Below are positions 16,543 through 22,722 of a stretch of 22,722 bases of DNA, one piece after another. The notes under the pieces were generated by a model. That model saw only the letters and a list, made by a program, of their open reading frames with translations. It had not been told where the DNA came from and ran no database searches. The translations under genes were made by a program, and so were the position numbers. The number at the start of each line of letters is the position of its first letter. The first letter of the stretch is position 1. Source of the DNA: Clostridium sp. (GTDB taxonomy: Bacteria > Bacillota_A > Clostridia > Lachnospirales > Lachnospiraceae); the NCBI GenBank assembly GCA_023666975.1, contig JAMPAW010000045.1, positions 1-22,722 on the forward strand, written 5' to 3'.

Positions 16543-16977
16543 CTATAGATAACAGCGGAGTTTGTGACAGAGCTGTTCCTCAATATCAACCAACCGGTTA
16601 CAGATTTTTTTCGATGTGTCATCGGCTGCACCATACTGGTTAAGGTATTTATAGATGGATTTGATTCCCATATTACAGCCGTCTGTCATGACATCTGCAA
16701 TCATGGCATCGCTTTCTTCCATGCCGATTTTTACGTTGGTTTTTAGCCAGGACATACCCTTTGCCATTGGACTGGGGTCTTTCTCCTCGCTGTGGTGTTC
16801 GATGAGTTGGTTGTGGATATCGTTGCCTAATTTTTCGTGATGTTCACGGCTCTCTGTCAGCAGCTGCCGGAGCTCGGAGTCTTCGACCTTATCCAATACC
16901 TCGTCGATAGAGGAGACCGCCATTTTTGTTCCGGCATCACATTCTTTTAATAATTTGACTGTATCACTGTTGTCCAT
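16543..16977 (-). CDS. Small ferritin-like/DUF2383-type helical bundle protein
   Basis: A 144-residue, almost wholly helical protein. It has Glu and His residues in pairs expected for a ferritin-like fold (SREHHEKLGNDIHNQLIEHH at about 44-63) and further acidic helices after that. The family resemblance (DUF2383/PA2169-like or a general ferritin-like four-helix bundle) is judged by pattern only. I cannot tell if it binds iron. The ATG at 16977 has TGGAGGT about 6 bases upstream. It is transcribed away from the WYL regulator gene and converges on the aldo/keto reductase. A 7-bp hairpin (16535-16541 with 16547-16553) covers its stop codon, without a T-tract. Confidence 0.75.
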   Translation of the reverse strand: MDNSDTVKLLKECDAGTKMAVSSIDEVLDKVEDSELRQLLTESREHHEKLGNDIHNQLIEHHSEEKDPSPMAKGMSWLKTNVKIGMEESDAMIADVMTDGCNMGIKSIYKYLNQYGAADDTSKKICNRLVDIEEQLCHKLRCYL

Positions 16978-16990
16978 GTTTTTACCTCCA

Positions 16991-16999
16991 TTTATATCA
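16991..16999 (-). promoter_or_regulatory. Extended -10 element of the ferritin-like gene
   Basis: On the minus strand the sequence TGATATAAA gives an extended -10 (TG, one base, TATAAA), about 14 bases before the start codon. It is close to the ribosome binding site, so the leader would be very short. No good -35 is visible. Weak inference. Confidence 0.3.
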
Positions 17000-17119
17000 T
17001 GCTAGGTTTTAGTTTTTGCATATAAGCGGAAATTATACATTGTGCATTGGTGGGATGTGCATTTGAACTGTGGACGAGATATAACCATTGGCAGAGCGGG
17101 GAAAGGAGAGTGGACGCTT

Positions 17120-18130
17120 ATGGCGAGAGGAGCAAATCAAAAGCTGAAATTGCTGTATCTGATGAAAATTTTATTAGAGAAAACCGATGACCGCCACTGC
17201 ATGACTATGGCGGAGATTCTCGCTGCCCTTCAAGGCTATGGAATTACCGCCGAGCGCAAGAGTATTTATGCGGATATGGAAGCACTGCGGCTGTACGGGC
17301 TGGATATCATCGGGGAAAACAGCGGTTCGCAGAATGTGTTTGCCTATCATATCGGAAGCAGGCAGTTTGAATTGGCAGAATTAAAGCTGCTGGTAGATTC
17401 CGTACAGTCCTCCAAATTTATTACTGCCCGTAAGTCGAGAGAGCTGGTGCATAAGCTGGAGCAGTTTGCCAGTGAATATGAGGCAAAGGAGCTTCAACGG
17501 CAGGTGTATGTGTCCGGACGCATCAAAAACATGAATGAGAGTATCTATTATAACGTGGATTTGCTTCATCAGGCAATCACGCAGGATGTCAGGGTAAGGT
17601 TTCACTATTTTCAGTGGAATGAGCGGAAAGAAATGGAACTGCGGCATGGCGGGAAATATTACTATATCAGTCCGTGGTCTTTGCTGTGGGACGCCGAGAA
17701 TTATTATCTCGTCGGCTTTGATGACGAGGCGGACAAGATAAAGCATTACCGGGTAGACCGGATGCTTAGGCTGTCGATCACGGAGGAGAAACGTGCCGGG
17801 GCAGAGTACTTTGCGCAGTTTGATATGGCAGCGTATACGACGAAGGTATTTCGGATGTTTGCAGGAACGGAGGAGGCGGTTACCCTTCGCTTTCAAAAGC
17901 ATTTGGCGGGAGTGGTCATCGACCATTTCGGAAAAGAGGTCCCGTTCTATTCTGTCGATGAAGACCATTTTGATATTCATGTAAATGTTGCTGTGAGCGG
18001 ACAATTTTTTGGCTGGCTTTTTGCCCTTGGCGATGGTGTAGAACTGCTCTCACCGGACACGGTGAGGGAACAGCTCCGGCAGGAGCTTCAACGGCTGCAG
18101 CAGCTTTACGTGGAAAAAAGAGAGGATTGA
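17120..18130 (+). CDS. WYL-domain transcriptional regulator
   Basis: A 336-residue regulator. The N-terminal winged helix-turn-helix (about 8-65) includes MTMAEILAALQGYGITAERKS-type helices and the ADMEALRLYG segment. A WYL ligand-sensing domain follows (about 150-235), with SPWSLLWDAENYYLVGFDDE; the W-Y-L triad position reads Y-Y-L here. A C-terminal WCX-type extension completes it. The start ATG 17120 is chosen because AAAGGAG precedes it by about 10 bases and the protein then begins in the family way; a longer frame from 17042 adds 26 unsupported residues. WYL proteins sense nucleotides or other small molecules and often regulate neighbouring or stress genes. The target is unknown. It is divergent from the ferritin-like gene, which is one candidate. 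Confidence 0.92.
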   Translation: MARGANQKLKLLYLMKILLEKTDDRHCMTMAEILAALQGYGITAERKSIYADMEALRLYGLDIIGENSGSQNVFAYHIGSRQFELAELKLLVDSVQSSKFITARKSRELVHKLEQFASEYEAKELQRQVYVSGRIKNMNESIYYNVDLLHQAITQDVRVRFHYFQWNERKEMELRHGGKYYYISPWSLLWDAENYYLVGFDDEADKIKHYRVDRMLRLSITEEKRAGAEYFAQFDMAAYTTKVFRMFAGTEEAVTLRFQKHLAGVVIDHFGKEVPFYSVDEDHFDIHVNVAVSGQFFGWLFALGDGVELLSPDTVREQLRQELQRLQQLYVEKRED

Positions 18131-18173
18131 CTGTCCATCTTCAGGGAATACTTAAATAGCACAATGCAGACAA

Positions 18174-18209
18174 AAATGCGGTCAGGCTTTAAGGGGCTTG
18201 ACCGCATTT
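18174..18209 (-). terminator. Rho-independent terminator of carB
   Basis: Fourteen-base arms at 18174-18187 and 18196-18209 (AAATGCGGTCAGGC and its complement with one G-T pair) flank an 8-base loop. Read on the minus strand, the stem ends in TTTTTG, six bases past the carB stop codon. On the plus strand the T-tract is poor, but the stem may also block transcription from the WYL gene. Confidence 0.8.
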
Positions 18210-18214
18210 GCAGT

Positions 18215-21200
18215 TTATTTCTCTTTTATTTCACTGTGCAGTGTCTGTAGCGATTTGATTTCGCCTGTGTGGTGCGTCTTGATGTAGTGGATACCGTCGG
18301 CAGTGGCTTTGGCAGCGGCAATCGTAGTCATGTAAGGAATCTTTGCCTTGATGGCCGCTTTTCTCAGATAACTGTCGTCGTTTACGCTGTCTTTTCCGAC
18401 CGGGGAATTGATGATTAAATCAATATCGCCGTTCGTAATCATATCCAGAATATTCGGACGTCCCTCGTAAAGCTTTTTCACCTTTTTGGCAGGTATGCCG
18501 GCTTCGTTGATTAACTCATACGTGTTGCCTGTGGCAATAATATCAAATCCGTCATCGGACAGGCTTTTTGCAACTTCAACCACTTCTGCCTTATCCTTGC
18601 GGTTCACGGAAATCAATACGGTTCCTTCAAGCGGAAGTTTAGACTGGACACCCTCCTGTGCTTTGAAAAATGCTTCGCCATAGGAAGGGGACAACCCCAA
18701 TACCTCACCCGTGGAACGCATTTCCGGTCCCAGTACAGGGTCAACCTCCTGGAACATATTAAACGGGAAGGCAGCCTCCTTTACGCCATAGTATGGAATA
18801 TCCTGCTCTCTAAGTGCAGGAACGGGAGACGGCCTGCCGGTCAGTTCGCTCGTGATAATTTCCGTTGCCAGAGGCACCATGCGGATGTTGCAGACCTTGG
18901 ATACCAGCGGAACCGTACGGGAAGCTCTTGGATTGGCTTCCAATACGTATACCTTGTCATTTTCAATGGCATACTGCATATTCATCAGTCCCTTTACGTG
19001 CATTTCCTCGGCAATCTTTCTGGTATATTCCTTGATTACCTCTACGTTTTCGGCAGAGATATGAACGGAAGGGATAATGCAGGCTGAGTCTCCGGAGTGC
19101 ACACCGGCAAGCTCAATATGTTCCATGACTGCGGGAACAAATGCATGGGTTCCGTCACTGATGGCATCGGACTCACACTCTAAGGCATGGTTCAGGAAAC
19201 GGTCAATGAGAATTGGACGGTCCGGTGTTACACCTACGGCCGCATTCATATAATCCGTCATGCTCTCGTCATCGTATACAACTTCCATACCGCGCCCTCC
19301 GAGCACGTAGGACGGACGAACCATAACCGGATATCCGATTTGCTGTGCAATGGCAGTGGCCTCATCTACCGTGGTTGCCATTCCGGATTCCGGCATAGGA
19401 ATCTCCAGTTTTTTCATGATGGCACGGAACTGGTCGCGGTCCTCGGCAAGGTCGATGACGGACGGTGAGGTTCCTAGAATACGGACACCATTTTTCTCCA
19501 GTTCAGCTGCCAGATTAAGCGGAGTTTGTCCGCCGAACTGTGCGATGACACCTAACGGTTGTTCCTTCTTATATATACTGAGAACGTCCTCCAGTGTGAG
19601 CGGCTCGAAATACAGTTTATCGGAGGTATCATAATCTGTGGACACGGTTTCCGGATTGCAGTTGACAATGATGGTCTCGAAGCCCAGCTTTTTGAGTGCG
19701 AGAGCAGCATGTACGCAACAGTAATCAAATTCAATACCCTGGCCGATACGGTTTGGACCACCGCCGAGAATCATGATTTTCCGGTTGTCGGAAACAGGAT
19801 TTTTGTCTTCGGCATTGTAGGTGGAATAGTAGTAGGCGCTGTTTTCCGTGCCGCTGACATGGACACCCTCCCATGCCTCTTCTACCCCTAAGGCGATACG
19901 ATGATTGCGGATGTTCTCCTCCGGGATTTCCAGAAGCTGGCTCAGATATTTATCGGAGAAACCGTCCTTCTTGGCCCTGATGAGAAGCTCGTCTGCCGGA
20001 AGAGCACCTTTTGCCTTCAATAGCTCTTCTTCCTCGTCTACCAGTTCTTTCATCTGCTCAATAAAATAGTGCTTTACCTTGGTTATCTCAAAAATCTCAT
20101 CAGCGGTTGCACCCTTGCGGAGTGCTTCATACATAATAAAATGCCGTTCGCTGGACGGGGTAATCAGAAGCTTCAGCAGCTCTTCCTTGGTCATCGTGTC
20201 AAAGTCTTTGGCGTGACCCAAACCGTAACGGCTAGTCTCTAAGCTGCGGATTGCCTTTTGAAATGCTTCTTTATATGTCTTGCCGATGCTCATGACTTCA
20301 CCTACCGCCCGCATCTGGGTGCCAAGCTTATCCTCTACGCCTTTGAATTTTTCAAATGCCCAGCGGGCAAATTTGATGACAACATAATCTCCGTCAGGAA
20401 CATATTTGTCCAGCGTACCATATTTGCCGCACGGGATATCCTTTAGCGTAAGGCCGGTTGCCAGCATAGCGGATACCAGTGCAATTGGGAAGCCGGTCGC
20501 CTTGGAGGCCAGTGCAGACGAGCGGGAGGTACGGGGATTAATTTCGATAACGATGACACGGTCGGTGACGGGATCGTGCGCAAACTGTACATTGGTGCCG
20601 CCGATGACCTGTACGGAGTCCACAATCTTATACGCCTGCTCCTGCAGTCTCTTCTGGCATTCTTCCGAGATGGTAAGCATCGGCGCAGAGCAGAAAGAAT
20701 CTCCCGTGTGGACACCCAGTGGGTCAATGTTTTCGATAAAGCATACGGTTATCATATTGCCCTCACGGTCACGGACAACCTCAAGCTCTAATTCTTCCCA
20801 GCCTAATACCGATTCCTCGACAAGAACCTGTCCGACAAGGCTTGCCTGTAAACCTCTGGCACAAACCGTCTTCAGCTCTTCCCGGTTATAGACCAGTCCG
20901 CCGCCGGCACCGCCCATGGTATATGCGGGACGAAGGACTACGGGGTAACCTAACTCGTCGGCAATCTTTAATGCCTCGTCTACGCTGTAGGCAACCTCAC
21001 TTCTGGCCATTTCAATGCCTAACTGATTCATGGTCTTTTTAAATTCAATCCGGTCTTCTCCGCGCTCAATCGCATCTACCTGAACACCGATGACCTGAAT
21101 CTTGTACTTGTCAAGGATTCCTTTCTTATATAATTCGGAACAAAGGTTCAATCCCGACTGTCCACCCAGATTAGGCAGCAGTGCGTCGGGACGCTCCTTT

Positions 21201-21436
21201 GCAATAATCTGTTCTAAACGGTCTACGTTTAACGGTTCAATGTAAGTCACATCAGCAGTTTCCGGGTCGGTCATAATGGTGGCAGGGTTGGAGTTGACCA
21301 GTACAATTTCATAGCCCAATTTTCTGAGGGCTTTACATGCCTGTGTACCGGAATAGTCAAACTCACATGCCTGACCGATGACAATCGGACCGGAACCGAT
21401 AATGAGTACTTTGTGTATATCTGTTCTGTTTGGCAT
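18215..21436 (-). CDS. carB: Carbamoyl-phosphate synthase large subunit
   Basis: A 1073-residue enzyme making carbamoyl phosphate from bicarbonate, ATP and ammonia delivered by the small subunit; the product feeds pyrimidine and arginine synthesis. Two homologous ATP-grasp halves are visible. The first starts with VLIIGSGPIVIGQACEFDYSG (split by its Gly-rich turn) and has GYPVVLRPAYTMGGAGGG; the second starts at IMILGGGPNRIGQGIEFDY and has GYPVMVRPSYVLGGRGME. EINPRTSRSS and EANPRASRTV mark the metal sites. The C-terminal MGS-like allosteric domain (about 940-1073) includes DLIINSPVG. Length equals that of typical CarB. The ATG at 21436 has AGGAGG about 8 bases upstream. carA is not adjacent in this window, so it must lie elsewhere or upstream is another arrangement. 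Single-gene unit with its own promoter and terminator. Confidence 0.98.
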   Translation of the reverse strand: MPNRTDIHKVLIIGSGPIVIGQACEFDYSGTQACKALRKLGYEIVLVNSNPATIMTDPETADVTYIEPLNVDRLEQIIAKERPDALLPNLGGQSGLNLCSELYKKGILDKYKIQVIGVQVDAIERGEDRIEFKKTMNQLGIEMARSEVAYSVDEALKIADELGYPVVLRPAYTMGGAGGGLVYNREELKTVCARGLQASLVGQVLVEESVLGWEELELEVVRDREGNMITVCFIENIDPLGVHTGDSFCSAPMLTISEECQKRLQEQAYKIVDSVQVIGGTNVQFAHDPVTDRVIVIEINPRTSRSSALASKATGFPIALVSAMLATGLTLKDIPCGKYGTLDKYVPDGDYVVIKFARWAFEKFKGVEDKLGTQMRAVGEVMSIGKTYKEAFQKAIRSLETSRYGLGHAKDFDTMTKEELLKLLITPSSERHFIMYEALRKGATADEIFEITKVKHYFIEQMKELVDEEEELLKAKGALPADELLIRAKKDGFSDKYLSQLLEIPEENIRNHRIALGVEEAWEGVHVSGTENSAYYYSTYNAEDKNPVSDNRKIMILGGGPNRIGQGIEFDYCCVHAALALKKLGFETIIVNCNPETVSTDYDTSDKLYFEPLTLEDVLSIYKKEQPLGVIAQFGGQTPLNLAAELEKNGVRILGTSPSVIDLAEDRDQFRAIMKKLEIPMPESGMATTVDEATAIAQQIGYPVMVRPSYVLGGRGMEVVYDDESMTDYMNAAVGVTPDRPILIDRFLNHALECESDAISDGTHAFVPAVMEHIELAGVHSGDSACIIPSVHISAENVEVIKEYTRKIAEEMHVKGLMNMQYAIENDKVYVLEANPRASRTVPLVSKVCNIRMVPLATEIITSELTGRPSPVPALREQDIPYYGVKEAAFPFNMFQEVDPVLGPEMRSTGEVLGLSPSYGEAFFKAQEGVQSKLPLEGTVLISVNRKDKAEVVEVAKSLSDDGFDIIATGNTYELINEAGIPAKKVKKLYEGRPNILDMITNGDIDLIINSPVGKDSVNDDSYLRKAAIKAKIPYMTTIAAAKATADGIHYIKTHHTGEIKSLQTLHSEIKEK

Positions 21437-21466
21437 AAATCTATCCTCCTGTTAATTCTATAAAGT

Positions 21467-21494
21467 ATTATATCGGAAATGAAGAAAATCACAA
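21467..21494 (-). promoter_or_regulatory. Candidate sigma-A promoter of carB
   Basis: On the minus strand TTGTGA (complement of 21489-21494) is followed after 16 bases by a perfect TATAAT (complement of 21467-21472). The start codon is about 30 bases downstream. I see no attenuator-like hairpin or PyrR-type leader in the short space between. Confidence 0.6.
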
Positions 21495-21534
21495 GGGGTA
21501 TTTGCAACAGAAGTTAATTTTTCTGTGTGCCAAA

Positions 21535-21563
21535 TGTACAAAAAGTGGAAAATGTATTATAAT
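21535..21563 (+). promoter_or_regulatory. Candidate sigma-A promoter of the HAD phosphatase gene
   Basis: TGTACA at 21535-21540 (4 of 6 to the -35) and a perfect TATAAT at 21558-21563 are separated by exactly 17 bases. It lies back to back with the carB promoter in the 169-base gap between the two genes. Confidence 0.6.
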
Positions 21564-21605
21564 AGCCCGGTAATGGTTATCGTCATTTGAAACGGGAGGG
21601 ATTCG

Positions 21606-22253
21606 ATGAAGTACAAATTGGCAATTTTTGATATGGACGGGACAACGCTGAATACATTGGAGGACCTTGCCGGCAGCTTGAATTATGCACTGCGGCAATT
21701 TGGATTTCCAGAGCGTACTTTGGAAGAGGTGCGTAGTTTTGTCGGAAATGGAGTCCGGCTTTTGGTGGAGAGAGGGGTGCCTGCGGGCTGTTTAGCAGAT
21801 GAAACGGAGCAGGTATATGAAGTCTTTAGCCGCCATTATATGGTGCACTGCTGTGACCGCACAAAACCCTATGACGGCATTCTCGAAATATTGGCAGCCT
21901 TGAGGGAAAATGGCGTGTTGACTGCTGTCGTGTCCAATAAGCCAGATGGAGCGGTACAGGAACTGTGCACCAGATATTTTGAAAATCTGTTTCAGGTATC
22001 CGTTGGAGAGCGGAAAGGCGTGCAAAAAAAGCCTGCTCCCGATTCGGTAAATGAGGTTTTGCGGCAGCTTGCCATACAAAAGGAGGACGCGGTATACATA
22101 GGGGATTCCGAAGTGGATATTATGACGGCAAAAAATGCCGGAATGGATTGCATTTCCGTCGAGTGGGGATTTAAGGACCGCACGTTCTTAGTGGAGAACG
22201 GTGCAGAAAGGATTGTCTCTTCACCGGCGCAGCTGGCAGAGATGATTCTGTGA
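21606..22253 (+). CDS. HAD-superfamily phosphatase, phosphoglycolate phosphatase type
   Basis: A 215-residue cytoplasmic hydrolase. HAD motif I is FDMDGTTLNT with nucleophile Asp 9 and Asp 11; motif II is VVSNKP with Ser 110; motif III is Lys 141 or 142; motif IV is YIGDSEVDIMTAKNAG with Asp 167 and Asp 171. An all-helical cap (about 15-85) with SFVGNGVRLLVERG is typical of the Gph/PGP group. Substrate is not certain: phosphoglycolate, pyrophosphate (PpaX-like) or other small phosphates are possible. The ATG at 21606 follows GGGAGGG at good spacing. It is divergent from carB, with which it shares an upstream region, but no functional link is implied. Confidence 0.92.
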   Translation: MKYKLAIFDMDGTTLNTLEDLAGSLNYALRQFGFPERTLEEVRSFVGNGVRLLVERGVPAGCLADETEQVYEVFSRHYMVHCCDRTKPYDGILEILAALRENGVLTAVVSNKPDGAVQELCTRYFENLFQVSVGERKGVQKKPAPDSVNEVLRQLAIQKEDAVYIGDSEVDIMTAKNAGMDCISVEWGFKDRTFLVENGAERIVSSPAQLAEMIL

Positions 22254-22321
22254 AGGCTATTTTTTGATTTCGGTATTGCGGAAATAGAAATTTAGGATTG
22301 CTGCTGATGACGGGAATGTAA

Positions 22322-22350
22322 TTGATACTCCTGCAAAGTGAAAATATTGT
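22322..22350 (+). promoter_or_regulatory. Possible promoter of the last, partial gene
   Basis: TTGATA at 22322-22327 is followed after 17 bases by TATTGT at 22345-22350. It is a moderate match about 100 bases before the start codon. The same gap (22254-22450) has AT-rich stretches and a weak ATTTC/GAAAT hairpin after the HAD gene, but no convincing terminator. Confidence 0.3.
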
Positions 22351-22450
22351 AGTGATAGCTATTTTTCACATGAGAAAGAATAAAAATTATCCGGTCTGAG
22401 GTTTTTTAGCAAAAAGCTGTAAAAAGATTGTAAAAGCATAGAGGGCAAGT

Positions 22451-22722
22451 ATGAATTTTATCAGTGAAGAAATTGAAAATGCAGAGGATATCCAATCTAT
22501 CCATTCGCTTGGGCTTCAAGACAGCACGGGGAAAGAATATACACCGTCATGGTGGGTGATTGACAGAGCTTCCGGTGTTTTTCTGTTTTTTTGTGGCGGA
22601 AAAGCTTCTGGTAAGCTGCAAAAGTATGGATTATGCATAGACAAAGAAATGGTGAAGATAGAAGCACTATGCAAAACGGAAGGAGACAGCTTAAACTCCG
22701 GTTTAATTGTATATTGGATGAT
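22451..22722 (+). CDS. Partial open frame of unknown function, cut by the window end
   Basis: An ATG at 22451, with GAGGG five bases upstream, opens a frame that runs without a stop for 90 codons to the window edge. The protein starts MNFISEEIENAEDIQSIHSLG. It is acidic at first, then has hydrophobic VFLFFCGGKASGKL and several Cys residues. The coding look (charged start, no rare features) and the preceding gap support a real gene. I do not recognise a family. It may be a small cytoplasmic protein such as a SMI1-like or immunity-type domain, but there is no firm evidence for this. Only the N-terminus is visible. Confidence 0.65.
   Translation, partial: MNFISEEIENAEDIQSIHSLGLQDSTGKEYTPSWWVIDRASGVFLFFCGGKASGKLQKYGLCIDKEMVKIEALCKTEGDSLNSGLIVYWM

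Noticed and set aside
16535..16553. A 7-bp hairpin at the end of the ferritin-like gene, considered as a terminator.
   Set aside because: The stem is short and AT-rich, and no T-tract follows on either strand.

Overview
The window looks like chromosomal DNA of a Gram-positive, spore-forming clostridial bacterium, most likely in the Lachnospiraceae range. This is an inference from protein style, strong GGAGG-type ribosome binding sites, several lipoproteins, adaptor-type exporter subunits without outer-membrane partners, and a cluster of Spo0A-box sequences. I see no insertion sequences, phage genes, RNA genes or CRISPR. No gap between genes exceeds about 220 bases.

Layout. Positions 100-2247 hold a UvrD/PcrA-type helicase with its own terminator. 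A 69-residue Spo0E-like protein on the minus strand (2386-2595) follows, preceded by three perfect Spo0A-box heptamers (2740-2813). Then comes the central block, 2816-15291. It contains a membrane-anchored orphan protein (minus), a divergent 464-residue lipoprotein (plus), an OmpR-type response regulator and histidine kinase (minus), and a divergent five-gene export operon (plus). The operon encodes a lipoprotein adaptor, a second lipoprotein adaptor made of two fused adaptor units, a 949-residue FtsX-family permease, and two different ABC ATPases. Next are an aldo/keto reductase with two 4Fe-4S motifs, a ferritin-like helical protein (minus), a WYL-domain regulator, carB (minus, with a clear terminator), an HAD phosphatase of the phosphoglycolate phosphatase type, and an unrecognised gene cut by the window end.

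How the genes may work together. The two divergent control regions, 3680-3884 and 7407-7570, share two conserved blocks. One block is about 48 bp and roughly three quarters identical by eye. The other is 18 of 20 identical and includes the same TTGATG -35 element. The simplest reading is that the encoded two-component system controls both regions. Its regulon would then be itself, the exporter, and the two orphan cell-surface proteins. The exporter has one fused-looking permease, two distinct ATPases and three adaptor units, so it may be an asymmetric relative of MacAB/YknXYZ-type efflux pumps. Its substrate cannot be told from sequence; antimicrobial peptides or envelope stress are the usual themes for such families. 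This TCS-exporter-surface protein block, together with the Spo0A-box/Spo0E-like locus beside it, is the most interesting content of the window.
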